A stretch of 64,000 bases of DNA from contig NZ_BOVL01000007.1 of assembly GCF_019972155.1 (NCBI RefSeq), forward strand, positions 186,001 through 250,000, in the 5' to 3' direction. The notes below the pieces were generated by a model, which was not told the DNA's origin, made no database searches, and saw only the letters and a program-made list of their open reading frames with translations. Position numbers and translations under genes: made by a program. This document shows, in pieces, positions 1 to 8,219 of this stretch (position 1 is the first letter of the stretch; each line of letters begins with the position of its first letter). This DNA comes from Bradyrhizobium sp. RD5-C2 (GTDB lineage Bacteria; Pseudomonadota; Alphaproteobacteria; Rhizobiales; Xanthobacteraceae).

Positions 1-1090
1 GATGCAGGTGCCGGGCGGCATGCTCGCCGACCGCTTCAAGCCGCGCATCGTGATCGCGCTCGCGACATTGTTCTGGGGCTTCTTCCAGGCGCTGGCGGCG
101 CTGTCCACCAGCTGGATGCTGCTGCTGCTGACCCGGCTCGGGCTCGGCGCGTCCGAAGCGCCGATCTATCCGGCCGGCGGCAAGCTCAACGCGATCTGGA
201 TGACGCAGACCGAACGCGGCCGCGGAGCCACTCTGCTCGACGGCGGCGCACCGCTCGGCGCTGCGCTCGGCTCGATCGTGATCGCCTGGCTGATGGCGGC
301 ATTCAGCTCCTGGCGTGTCGCCTTTGTGATCGCCGGCATCGGCACCATGCTGTGCGGGCTGTGGGCCTGGTACTACATCCGCAACGCGCCGCGCGAGCAT
401 CCCTCGGTCAATGAAGCCGAGGCGCGCTATCTCGAGGAGGCGCATGCGATCGAGGACGCGGCGACGCCGCCGTCGTCGGGCGCGAGCGGGCTGGCCTATT
501 TCCGCTTCCGCTCGGTCTGGTGCATGTGCCTCGGCTGGATGTTCTTCAACACCACCTTCTATGGCCTGCTGACCTGGATGCCGACCTATCTGTTCAAGGT
601 GCACGGCTTCGACATCAAGGCGCTCGGCGGCGCATCCTTCATCATCTTCTTCGCGGGCTTCGTCGGCGAACTGGTCGGCGGCTGGATCGGCGACGGCTGG
701 CGGGCGCGGGGCGGGGCGCCCAACACCGTGTTCCGCACCCTGTTCGGCATCGCGGCGATCATGGCGACGGTGTCGATCTTCCTGGTCGCCTACGTCACCA
801 ACGCGGTTGTGGTCGTGGTGCTGCTGTCGACGACGCTGTTCTTCTTGCGCTGGTGCGGCATGTACTGGGCGATCCCGTCGGCGCTGGCGGGCCGCGGCAA
901 GTCCGGCTTCCTCGGCGGCTGCATGAATCTCGGCGGCAACATCGCGGGCATCACCACGCCCCTGATCGTCGGCTTCATCGTGCAGGCCACCGGCTCCTAC
1001 TTCCTCGCTTTGATGTATTTCGCCGCCGCGGGAATTGCGCTGTTGATCTGCTCGACTCTGATCGACTACAGCCGCAAGCTCCCGGTCTAG
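1..1090 (+). CDS. MFS transporter, 5' end outside window
   Basis: Partial permease of the major facilitator superfamily, probably importing the substrate of the catabolic genes that follow. The visible 362 residues begin at the conserved loop after transmembrane helix 2 (G-x-L-A-D-R-F-x-x-R at residues 6-15), so the first two helices and the true start lie upstream; the ATG at position 2 is internal. About ten hydrophobic helices follow, with a charged central loop around residues 130-160. The protein looks like the anion:cation symporter (ACS) type, but I cannot name the substrate. It precedes the Asp/Glu-racemase-like gene by 52 bp on the same strand and is probably the first gene of that operon. 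Confidence 0.85.
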   Translation, partial: MQVPGGMLADRFKPRIVIALATLFWGFFQALAALSTSWMLLLLTRLGLGASEAPIYPAGGKLNAIWMTQTERGRGATLLDGGAPLGAALGSIVIAWLMAAFSSWRVAFVIAGIGTMLCGLWAWYYIRNAPREHPSVNEAEARYLEEAHAIEDAATPPSSGASGLAYFRFRSVWCMCLGWMFFNTTFYGLLTWMPTYLFKVHGFDIKALGGASFIIFFAGFVGELVGGWIGDGWRARGGAPNTVFRTLFGIAAIMATVSIFLVAYVTNAVVVVVLLSTTLFFLRWCGMYWAIPSALAGRGKSGFLGGCMNLGGNIAGITTPLIVGFIVQATGSYFLALMYFAAAGIALLICSTLIDYSRKLPV

Positions 1091-1142
1091 AACGGATGCG
1101 GCCGAATCTGCCAAAGGTTCGGCCGCTTGACGAGGCTCACGA

Positions 1143-1919
1143 ATGACACGTCCTATCAGGCTCGGCATGCTGACGCCGTCGTCGAATACCGCACTCGAGC
1201 CGATCACCTGCGCGATGCTGGCAGGCGTCGACGACGTCTCGGCGCATTTCTCGCGCTTCAAGGTGACGGAGATCGCGCTGTCGGAACAGTCGTTGCGCCA
1301 GTTCGACGCCAGCGAGATTCTGCGCGCGGCAGAATTGCTCGCCCATGCCAAGGTCGACGTCATCGCCTGGAACGGCACCTCGGCAAGCTGGCTCGGCTTC
1401 GACCGCGACGAGAACCTGTGCGAACAGATCACGGCGGCAACCGGAATCAAGGCCTGCACCACGGTGCTGGCCTATCGCGACCTGCTGCGGCGGATCGGCG
1501 CCAAACGCATCGGTCTGGTGACGCCGTATCGCAACGATGTGCAGGACAAGATCATCGCCAACTGGAATTCGGCTGGGCTGCATTGCCTCGCCGAGCGACA
1601 CCTGTCGCTGCAAGACAATTTCTCTTTTGCCGAGGTCAGTGAGGCCGAGGTCGCAGACCTGATCGAGCAGGTGGTGCGCGAAGGCTGCGATGTCGCCGTC
1701 GTGCTCTGCACCAACATGCGCGGTGCGGGCGCTGCCGAACGGTTGGAGCGCGGATTTGGCGTTCCAGTGCTGGATTCGATTGCGGTGACGCTGTGGGCGT
1801 GTCTCGCAGCCGTGGGCTGCGATCCGGCGAGCGTGCACGGCTGGGGCAGCCTGTTCACGAATCCCGATCTGCGCGCGGCGACCGCGATCCCCGATCATGA
1901 CGATAAAGGCGTGCGGTGA
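1143..1919 (+). CDS. Asp/Glu racemase-superfamily protein, arylmalonate decarboxylase / maleate isomerase-like
   Basis: 258-residue cytoplasmic protein of the Asp/Glu racemase fold, closest in style to maleate cis-trans isomerase and arylmalonate decarboxylase. It shows the N-terminal G-x-L-T-P-S-S-N phosphate/carboxylate-binding type motif (residues 8-15), Gly-Thr-Ser at 78-80, Thr-Pro-Tyr at 127-129 and a single motif cysteine at 189 (L-C-T-N). Two-cysteine racemases and maleate isomerases carry Cys where this protein has Gly78. Gly-Thr-Ser plus Tyr plus one distal Cys is the arrangement I recall for arylmalonate decarboxylase (Gly74, Thr75, Ser76, Tyr126, Cys188). The reaction is therefore more likely decarboxylation or isomerisation than racemisation, but the substrate is unknown. 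The stop overlaps the GTG start of the next gene by 4 bp, so translation is coupled. Confidence 0.75.
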   Translation: MTRPIRLGMLTPSSNTALEPITCAMLAGVDDVSAHFSRFKVTEIALSEQSLRQFDASEILRAAELLAHAKVDVIAWNGTSASWLGFDRDENLCEQITAATGIKACTTVLAYRDLLRRIGAKRIGLVTPYRNDVQDKIIANWNSAGLHCLAERHLSLQDNFSFAEVSEAEVADLIEQVVREGCDVAVVLCTNMRGAGAAERLERGFGVPVLDSIAVTLWACLAAVGCDPASVHGWGSLFTNPDLRAATAIPDHDDKGVR

Positions 1920-2719
1920 CTGAAGCCAAGACCAAAACGAAGGCGATCAGACGGAGCAAGGAACCCAAGCGCGCGATCACGGCGCAACAACGGCGCCGCC
2001 TGCGCGTGCCGCGAGTCGGACTGCACGAGCAGGCCGCGGCGCGGCTGCGCACCATGATCGTGCGCGGCGAATTGGCGCCGGGTCAATCGCTGGGGGAGGC
2101 GGACCTGTCCGATGCGCTCGGCATTTCGCGGACCCCGCTGCGCGAGGCGCTGAAGCAATTGGCGAACGAGGGCCTGGTTGAACTCAGGCTCAACCACAGT
2201 GCCGTGGTGGCGCCGTTCCGCCGCGCCGAATTGACCGAATTGTTCGAGGCCGTCAGCGGCATCGAGCGCTGCGCGGCCGAGCTCGCCGCGCTGCGCATGG
2301 AGGACGCCGACTTCGAACGGCTCGACGCGCTGCAGGACAAGATCGAGTGGCATCACGGCCGCGGCGAGCTGCGCGACTATTTTCAAACCAACCAGCAGAT
2401 CCATTCGGCGATCGTCGGGTTCGCCCGCAACGCGGTGCTGAAGGCGACGCACGAGGCGCTGCTGGCGCGGGCCGAGCGGGCGCGCTTCTTCGCGCTCTCG
2501 GTGCTCGGGCGCTGGGATGAATCGGTGCGCGAGCACCAGGAGATTCTTGCCGCGCTCAGGCGACGCGATGCTGCGCGGGCCGGGCAGATCCTGGCCCATC
2601 ACGTGCGCCGCACCGGTGAGATCGTCGCCGAGACGCTGGATGGCAAGGGAGATGAGGCCGCGGTGCCGGACACTCTCGCGAAGCCGCGCGGCCGCAAGAC
2701 GAGGAACGTTGCGCCATGA
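1916..2719 (+). CDS. GntR-family transcriptional regulator with FCD domain
   Basis: DNA-binding regulator, 267 residues. A basic N-terminal tail (residues 1-35) precedes a winged helix-turn-helix (about 36-105, with the typical L-x-E-x-D-L-S-D-A-L-G-I-S-R-T-P-L-R-E-A-L recognition region) and an all-helical FCD ligand domain (about 110-235). It starts at GTG overlapping the upstream stop (GTGA) and its own stop overlaps the next ATG (ATGA), so it lies inside the operon between two enzyme genes. FCD regulators normally bind carboxylic acids and repress the operon they belong to. The operator is expected upstream of the permease, outside this window. Confidence 0.9.
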   Translation: MTEAKTKTKAIRRSKEPKRAITAQQRRRLRVPRVGLHEQAAARLRTMIVRGELAPGQSLGEADLSDALGISRTPLREALKQLANEGLVELRLNHSAVVAPFRRAELTELFEAVSGIERCAAELAALRMEDADFERLDALQDKIEWHHGRGELRDYFQTNQQIHSAIVGFARNAVLKATHEALLARAERARFFALSVLGRWDESVREHQEILAALRRRDAARAGQILAHHVRRTGEIVAETLDGKGDEAAVPDTLAKPRGRKTRNVAP

Positions 2720-3480
2720 AGATCCTGCTGCTCAATCCCAACACGACCGCGGCAGTGACGGATCTGCTCCATGCCGCCGGCAGCAAGGCGGCATCAGCCG
2801 GCACCGAGCTCGTGCCCGCGACCGCCTCGCGCGGCGTGCCTTATATTGCGACCCGCGCCGAGGCGCAGATCGGCGGCGCAATCGCGCTGGAGATGCTGGC
2901 GGAGGCCAGCCCGGGCATCGATGCCGCCATCATCGCGGCGTTCGGCGATCCCGGCCTGTTCGGCGCGCGCGAGCTGTTTGCGTTTCCGGTGGTCGGATTG
3001 GCCGAGGCCGCGATGCTCACCGCCTGCATGCTCGGCCGCCGGTTCTCGATCGTGACCTTCGCCGGCGCGCTGGCGCCCTGGTACGAGGAGTGCGTCGCCA
3101 TGCACGGGCTGAGTTCACGCTGCGCCGGCATCCGCACGCTCGACGGTGGCTTCCAGTCGATCTCCGACGTCCAGGCCGAGAAGGAGGAACTGCTGGTCGC
3201 ACTCGCCAACCAGGCGGTCGAACAGGACGGCGCCGACGTCGTGATCCTGTCAGGCGCGCCGCTCGCCGGCCTTGCCGCAAAGGTCCGCGACCGCATTCCG
3301 GTGCCCGTGGTGGATCCTGTCGCGGCCGCCGTGCGCCAGGCGGAGACGCTTACCGTGCTCAAGCCACGCAAGTCGGTCGCCGGCACTTTCCGCCGGCCCG
3401 ATCCAAAACCGACGATCGGGCTGGCCGAGCCGCTTGCCGCCATCATCGAACATCGCTCACCGAAAGAGGGGACGGACTGA
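2716..3480 (+). CDS. Hydantoin/allantoin racemase-family protein lacking both catalytic cysteines
   Basis: 254-residue member of the Asp/Glu/hydantoin racemase family. The start K-I-L-L-L-N-P-N-T is the family N-terminus, and the gene directly precedes the hydantoinase, the usual HyuE position. However, the two catalytic cysteines are absent. The first motif (A-C-F-x-D-x-G-L in family members) reads A-A-F-G-D-P-G-L with Ala75, and the second (L-G-C-A-G-M) reads L-S-G-A-P-L with Gly180. Surrounding structural residues are kept, so this looks like a diverged subfamily rather than decay. It may be a non-racemase enzyme or a binding/regulatory homologue. The start overlaps the gntR stop by 4 bp and the stop shares one base with the hydantoinase ATG. 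Confidence 0.75.
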   Translation: MKILLLNPNTTAAVTDLLHAAGSKAASAGTELVPATASRGVPYIATRAEAQIGGAIALEMLAEASPGIDAAIIAAFGDPGLFGARELFAFPVVGLAEAAMLTACMLGRRFSIVTFAGALAPWYEECVAMHGLSSRCAGIRTLDGGFQSISDVQAEKEELLVALANQAVEQDGADVVILSGAPLAGLAAKVRDRIPVPVVDPVAAAVRQAETLTVLKPRKSVAGTFRRPDPKPTIGLAEPLAAIIEHRSPKEGTD

Positions 3481-4892
3481 TGTCCTTCGACACCATCATC
3501 CGCGGCGGCACCGTCGTGACCGCTGCCGACACCTTCGCCTGCGACGTCGGAATCCGTGACGGCAAGATCACGGCGCTCGGTCACGATCTCGGCGATGCGG
3601 CCGAGATCATCGACGCCACCGACCGGCTGGTGCTGCCCGGCGGCATCGACAGCCACGTCCATTTCGCCCAGCCGTCGGGCGACGGCATCGTGATGGCCGA
3701 CGGCTTCGCCAGCGGCACCCGCTCGGCGGCGTTCGGCGGCAACACCACCGTGCTGCCGTTCTGCCTGCAGGAGAAGGGCCAGACGCTGCGCGAGGCGCTC
3801 AAGCACTATCATTCGTTGGCCGAAGGCGAATGCCATGTCGACGTCGCTTTCCATCTGATCGTCACCGATCCGACCGAGCATGTGCTGGGCCAGGAGCTCC
3901 CGGCGCTGGTCGAGGACGGTTACACCTCGCTGAAAGTCTTCATGACCTATGAGGGGCTGGCGCTGTCGGATCGCGAACTACTCGAGACCATGTCGGTCGC
4001 GCGCGAGACCGGCGCAATGTTGATGGTGCATGCGGAAAACTTCGATGCCATCCGCTTTCTCACCGACCGGCTGGAACGCGCCGGCAACACCGCGCCGCGC
4101 TTCCACGCGACCTCGCGGCCGATCCCGGTCGAGCGCGAGGCCACCCATCGCGCCATTTCGCTGTCAGAGCTCGTCGACGTGCCGATCATGATCGTGCATG
4201 TCTCGAATCGCGAAGCGATGGACGAGATCCGCCGCGCCCAGCAGCGGGGCTTGCGGGTGATGGGTGAAACCTGCCCGCAGTACCTGATGCTCACCGAGAA
4301 AGATCTCGATCAGCTCAACATGGAGGGCGCAAAGTACGTCTGCTCGCCGCCGCCGCGCGATGTCGCCAGCCAGCAGGCGTGCTGGGAAGGCCTGCAGCAG
4401 AAAGTGTTTTCGGTGTTCTCGTCGGACCATTGTCCGTTCCGCTACGACGACCCGCAAGGCAAGCTCGCGCCCAAGGGGCGAACCAGCTTCCGCTGGGTGC
4501 CGAACGGCATCCCCGGGGTGGCGACGCGGCTGCCGATCCTGTTCTCCGAAGGCGTGGTGAAGGGGCGCATCGACCTCAACAGCTTCGTCGCCTTCAGCGC
4601 CACCAACCACGCCAAGATCTACGGCCTCTATCCGCGCAAGGGTACGATCGCGGTCGGCTCGGATGCCGACATCGCGCTGTGGGACCCGAAGCGCAAGGTG
4701 ACGATCCGCCACGAGCTGATCCATGACGGCTCGGACTACACGCCTTATGAAGGGCTCGAAGTCACGGGCTGGCCGGTGATGACCATGGTGCGCGGCAAGG
4801 TGGTCGTCGACGACGGCACGCTGGTCGGCAGCAAGGAGCACGGCACATATCTGCCGCGCGCCAAGCCGCCGTCCGCCGCAACCATTCCGTGA
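3480..4892 (+). CDS. hydA: Dihydropyrimidinase / D-hydantoinase
   Basis: 470-residue cyclic amidohydrolase that hydrolyses dihydropyrimidines or 5-substituted hydantoins to N-carbamoyl amino acids. The binuclear metal site is complete: His59 and His61 (S-H-V-H-F), the lysine to be carboxylated at 152 (S-L-K-V-F-M-T-Y), His184 (M-V-H-A-E-N), His240 (I-V-H-V-S-N) and Asp316 (S-S-D-H-C-P-F). Length is normal for the family. The start is the ATG that shares a base with the upstream stop; the frame stays open far upstream but that part overlaps two other genes and is not coding. No carbamoylase gene is visible in the window, so the next catabolic step must be encoded elsewhere or be done by the alpha/beta hydrolase downstream. 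Confidence 0.92.
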   Translation: MSFDTIIRGGTVVTAADTFACDVGIRDGKITALGHDLGDAAEIIDATDRLVLPGGIDSHVHFAQPSGDGIVMADGFASGTRSAAFGGNTTVLPFCLQEKGQTLREALKHYHSLAEGECHVDVAFHLIVTDPTEHVLGQELPALVEDGYTSLKVFMTYEGLALSDRELLETMSVARETGAMLMVHAENFDAIRFLTDRLERAGNTAPRFHATSRPIPVEREATHRAISLSELVDVPIMIVHVSNREAMDEIRRAQQRGLRVMGETCPQYLMLTEKDLDQLNMEGAKYVCSPPPRDVASQQACWEGLQQKVFSVFSSDHCPFRYDDPQGKLAPKGRTSFRWVPNGIPGVATRLPILFSEGVVKGRIDLNSFVAFSATNHAKIYGLYPRKGTIAVGSDADIALWDPKRKVTIRHELIHDGSDYTPYEGLEVTGWPVMTMVRGKVVVDDGTLVGSKEHGTYLPRAKPPSAATIP

Positions 4893-4934
4893 TACGAAGG
4901 ATACTACCCGCGAACCAGAAGGCAGGAGACCACC

Positions 4935-5819
4935 ATGCCCTACGCGACGACAGATGACGGCTTGCGGCTCTATTTCGAGGAGACCGGATCCGGCCATCCG
5001 GTGATCCTGGTCCATGAATTCGCCGGCGATTTGCGCAGCTACGAGCCGCAGATGCGGCATTTCGGCAAGCGCTTCCGCACCATCGCCTACAATGCGCGCG
5101 GCTTTCCGCCGTCCGACGTGCCCGAGCAGGTCTCGTCCTACTCGCAGGCGCGTGCAGCCGACGATATTCTTGCCGTGCTCGATCACATCGGCGCGCCGAA
5201 GGCGCATATCATCGGCCTCTCGATGGGCGGTTTTGCAACGCTGCATTTCGGCATCCGGCATCCGGCGCGCGCATTGTCGCTGTGTATCGGCGGCTGCGGC
5301 TATGGCGCCGAGCTCGACAAGCGCGAGACGTTTCGCGCCGAAGCCGACGTGATCGCAGCTACGATCCGCAAGGAGGGCATGCCGGCGTTCGCCGAGCGCT
5401 ACGCCTACGGGCCCACGCGCGTGCAGTACGAGAACAAGGACCCGCGCGGCCACGCCGAGTTCAAGACCATGCTGGCCGAGCACTCGGCGGTGGGATCGGC
5501 CAACACCCAGCAGGGCGTCCAGAAGGAGCGTCCCTCGCTCTACACGCTGGTCGACGAGATGAAGCGCATCACCGTGCCGACGCTGATCATCACCGGTGAC
5601 GAGGATTGGCCGTGTTTGCTGCCGGGCATCTTGATGAAACAGAGCATCCCGTCGGCCGCGCTCGCCGTGATGCCGAACTGCGGCCACGCCATCAACATCG
5701 AGGAGCCCGACGAATACAACCGGATCGTCGGCGAATTCCTGTCGCAAGTCGAAAGCGGCCGCTGGCCGCAGCGCGATCCCAGAGCGATGAGTGCCTCGAT
5801 CACGGGGATGAAGGGTTAG
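4935..5819 (+). CDS. Alpha/beta hydrolase
   Basis: 294-residue alpha/beta-fold hydrolase without signal peptide. The nucleophile elbow is G-L-S96-M-G-G, the likely acid is Asp222 or Asp224 (T-G-D-E-D) and the base is His251 (C-G-H-A-I-N). Style resembles 3-oxoadipate enol-lactonase or C-C hydrolases. It lies 42 bp after the hydantoinase with a good ribosome site (GGCAGGAGACCACC before ATG) and probably ends the catabolic operon. Its role in this pathway (hydrolysis of an ester, lactone or amide product) is inference from position. Its last 20 bases overlap the 3' end of the convergent NTF2-like gene. Confidence 0.85.
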   Translation: MPYATTDDGLRLYFEETGSGHPVILVHEFAGDLRSYEPQMRHFGKRFRTIAYNARGFPPSDVPEQVSSYSQARAADDILAVLDHIGAPKAHIIGLSMGGFATLHFGIRHPARALSLCIGGCGYGAELDKRETFRAEADVIAATIRKEGMPAFAERYAYGPTRVQYENKDPRGHAEFKTMLAEHSAVGSANTQQGVQKERPSLYTLVDEMKRITVPTLIITGDEDWPCLLPGILMKQSIPSAALAVMPNCGHAINIEEPDEYNRIVGEFLSQVESGRWPQRDPRAMSASITGMKG

Positions 5820-6207
5820 GCTCGGGGCGCAATTGCCCCGTGCTCAAATGCTCGTGCGCAATCAGCCAACCGGATGGCTCTTTGCGAAACACTCTGGTTC
5901 CTCGGCCATCTCCGCCAATGTTCTCGCCGCGGACCCTGCCGGTCCATGCGAAGCTGTAGATGACGGCGGCCGAGGTGTCGGATTGCGTGATCCAGATCGA
6001 TTCCAGGGTCGCGTAGTTGTAGTTATCGACCAGCTTCCAATTGGCCTGCATTGTGGAGGCGAAAGCGTCCCTGCCGCATATTGCCGTCCCGTTGCTATAG
6101 AACAGCACGACGTCATCGGTGAGAAATGTCAGCGCGGAATGGATGTCCCTCTCGATCAACGATGCAGTAAAATCGGCCATGCAAGTCTGTGGCGTGTTTG
6201 CGGGCAT
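5800..6207 (-). CDS. SnoaL/NTF2-like domain protein (DUF4440-type)
   Basis: 135-residue single-domain protein of the NTF2-like/ketosteroid-isomerase fold. It has an N-terminal helix pair, the F-L-T-D-D-V-V-L-F-Y-S-N-G segment, an I-C-G-R-D-A-F region and a C-terminal beta-rich part ending W-L-I-A-H-E-H-L-S. Such proteins bind small hydrophobic ligands or act as isomerases or hydrolases; nothing here fixes a reaction. The gene is convergent with the alpha/beta hydrolase (20 bp overlap) and lies 143 bp beyond the end of the SDR gene on the same strand, so it may be read from the same promoter. Confidence 0.75.
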   Translation of the reverse strand: MPANTPQTCMADFTASLIERDIHSALTFLTDDVVLFYSNGTAICGRDAFASTMQANWKLVDNYNYATLESIWITQSDTSAAVIYSFAWTGRVRGENIGGDGRGTRVFRKEPSGWLIAHEHLSTGQLRPEPNPSSP

Positions 6208-6350
6208 GTCTGCTCTCTGTTCTCAGCGGCGAATTGCGATAGGAGAAAATCGGCGCAATGCGGCGAGATCCTGGGTGATCCCGAGACCGCTGCCCTGATT
6301 GGCCTCGGTGACCAAGCTGATGCATTCGTCTTGAGTAGCGGTCTCCATTC

Positions 6351-7100
6351 CTACGCTCGGCTCTCCGCGGCCCAGATCACGGCGTCGGCCCCGGCGGGGA
6401 TCCGCATCGGGCTCGACGGATCGGTCACCGCGCGCCACACCGCCTCGGCCACGTCCTGCGCGTGGGTGACAGGCCCTCCGTCGCCGAAGCGAGCGAAGAC
6501 ACTCTGCACGAGCTCGGCATAGGCCGCGTGGTCGAGGCCCTGCGCGTGGGCGCGTGCAGTATCGCCGAAGCGGGTCTCAGGCGAACGGCCCGGCAGCACC
6601 AGGCGCGCGCGCACGCCGAACTGCGCCAGCTCCAGCGCCATCGACTCGGTGAATGCGTTCACCGCCGCCTTGGTCGCGGTGTAGGACGCGATCAGAGGGA
6701 TCGATCTCAACGTCACGCTCGAGGTGACGTTGACGACAACGCCTGCCCTGCGTTGCCTGAACTGCGGCAGCACTGCCTGCGTGAGGGCCATCGTGCCGAA
6801 CGTGTTGGTCTCGAACAGCTCGCGGATCGTCGCCATCGGCGTGGCTTCGAATGGCGACGCCGCGCCGAAGCCTGCATTGTTGACGAGGGCATCGATCGGT
6901 CCCGCGGCCTCGACGGCGCGATGGATGCTGTCGGGATCGGTGACGTCGAGCGCGAGCACGCGCAGATGCGCCGAACGCGGCAGCACATCCTCGCGCGGCG
7001 TGCGCATCGTCGCGATGATGTTCCAGTCGCGGTCGAGAAAGTATTTGGCGGTTTCAAGTCCGAAGCCGGACGAGCATCCGGTGATCAAGATGGTGTTCAT
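6351..7100 (-). CDS. SDR-family oxidoreductase
   Basis: 249-residue classical short-chain dehydrogenase/reductase using NAD(P)H. The dinucleotide motif T-G-C-S-S-G-F-G is at 7-14, the N-N-A-G motif at 74-77 and the catalytic Tyr140-x-x-x-Lys144, with Ser127/Ser128 in the upstream strand. The ATG at 7100 is chosen because the motif begins six residues later. The frame is open further upstream, but that stretch contains the divergent promoter region and an inverted repeat. It is divergent from the AraC regulator at 7210, the usual arrangement for regulator and target. The physiological substrate is unknown. Confidence 0.9.
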   Translation of the reverse strand: MNTILITGCSSGFGLETAKYFLDRDWNIIATMRTPREDVLPRSAHLRVLALDVTDPDSIHRAVEAAGPIDALVNNAGFGAASPFEATPMATIRELFETNTFGTMALTQAVLPQFRQRRAGVVVNVTSSVTLRSIPLIASYTATKAAVNAFTESMALELAQFGVRARLVLPGRSPETRFGDTARAHAQGLDHAAYAELVQSVFARFGDGGPVTHAQDVAEAVWRAVTDPSSPMRIPAGADAVIWAAESRA

Positions 7101-7132
7101 GTTGTTCTTTGGGGGCTCTTGGTAGTGATTTG

Positions 7133-7157
7133 ACTGACACAGACGATAGGTGTCAGT
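7133..7157. promoter_or_regulatory. Inverted repeat, candidate operator between SDR and AraC genes
   Basis: A perfect 8-bp inverted repeat, ACTGACAC at 7133-7140 and GTGTCAGT at 7150-7157, separated by 9 bp, sits in the 109-bp gap between the divergent SDR and AraC-family genes. Its position suggests the regulator's binding site. AraC proteins often prefer direct repeats, so another dimeric regulator is also possible. Confidence 0.45.
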
Positions 7158-7209
7158 GCCCGGACGCTCTATGTTTGAAAGTCCAAGAGTCATTTGCAGG
7201 AGTCCGGAC

Positions 7210-8115
7210 ATGATCGATCCTCTTGCGGAGGTCGTCACGCTGCTGCAGCCAAGCGCCCGGTTCTCGAAGGCCGTGGTCGGCGCCGGGGCGTGGCATGTCC
7301 GCCGCTCCGATGCCGGGCAGCCGTTTTATTGCGTGGTCCTCGAGGGCGGGTGCCGGCTTGAGGTCGACGATCAAGAAGCGATCGAGCTAAAGGCGGGCGA
7401 CTTCATTCTGGTCCCCGCGGCGTATGACGTCGCGATGTCGAGCCTCGCGCGGTTTCCCGAGCCGACCGCCGAAACACGTCCCGTCGCGCTCGCCACCGGA
7501 GAGTTCAGGATCGGCGACCGGGACGGTCCAACCGATCTGCGGATGCTGATCGGCCATTGCAGCTTCGGCTCGGAGGACGCGAACCTGCTGGTGTCGCTGC
7601 TTCCCCAGCTGGTGCATGTGCGCGGCGAACCGCGGCTCGCCACCCTGATGCAGTTCGTCCGGGACGAATTCCGCGAACGCCGCCCGGCGCGCGAAGTGAT
7701 CCTGGCCCGTCTGCTCGAGGTTCTCCTGATCGAGGCGTTGCGCTCGACGGCGGGCACCGCGGCGTCGCGGGGTCTTGTGCGCGGGCTCGCCGACGAGCGT
7801 CTCGCTGTTGCGATCCGCCGGATGCATGAGAGCCCGACGCGGGCCTGGACGGTCGCGCAGCTGGCGAAGGAGGCGGCGCTGTCGCGTTCGGCATTCTTCG
7901 ACCGGTTCGGCCGCGCTGTCGGCGTCGCACCGATGGAGTATCTGCTGGCCTGGCGCATGGCGATGGCCAAGAACATGCTCCGACAGAACGAAAGCGGCAT
8001 CGCCGAAATCGCCGAACGTGTCGGCTACGGCTCACCAAGCGCATTCAGCGTCGCCTTCACCCGCCATGTCGGATTGTCGCCGACGCAATATGCGCGGGAG
8101 CAGATCGAGCCGTGA
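7210..8115 (+). CDS. AraC-family transcriptional regulator with N-terminal cupin
   Basis: 301-residue regulator. The first half is a cupin-type ligand domain (C-V-V-L-E-G-G-C, then L-K-A-G-D-F-I-L-V-P-A around residues 40-75), and the C-terminal ~100 residues hold two helix-turn-helix motifs of the AraC/XylS family (W-T-V-A-Q-L-A-K-E-A-A-L-S-R-S-A-F and I-A-E-I-A-E-R-V-G-Y-G-S-P-S-A-F-S). The ATG at 7210 is chosen over one 60 bp upstream because AGGAG lies 7 bases before it. It is divergent from the SDR gene, which is its probable target. Members of this cupin_6-type group commonly activate reductases in response to reactive aldehydes or similar compounds; that link is inference. Confidence 0.88.
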   Translation: MIDPLAEVVTLLQPSARFSKAVVGAGAWHVRRSDAGQPFYCVVLEGGCRLEVDDQEAIELKAGDFILVPAAYDVAMSSLARFPEPTAETRPVALATGEFRIGDRDGPTDLRMLIGHCSFGSEDANLLVSLLPQLVHVRGEPRLATLMQFVRDEFRERRPAREVILARLLEVLLIEALRSTAGTAASRGLVRGLADERLAVAIRRMHESPTRAWTVAQLAKEAALSRSAFFDRFGRAVGVAPMEYLLAWRMAMAKNMLRQNESGIAEIAERVGYGSPSAFSVAFTRHVGLSPTQYAREQIEP

Positions 8116-8219
8116 CGCGCGTGCCGGCGTCATCGAGATAGAGATCAATCCAACATCCTTCGCAAGCGCTGCAACCGACGCGTGAATCGAACGCGCGATG
8201 GTGGATCGCTGTGATGAAA

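Noticed and set aside
2517-3479. Long upstream extension of the hydantoinase reading frame
   Set aside because: It overlaps the gntR end and the whole racemase-like gene in another frame and is Arg-rich, as expected for an antisense or out-of-frame shadow in high-GC DNA. The hydantoinase family start is at 3480.
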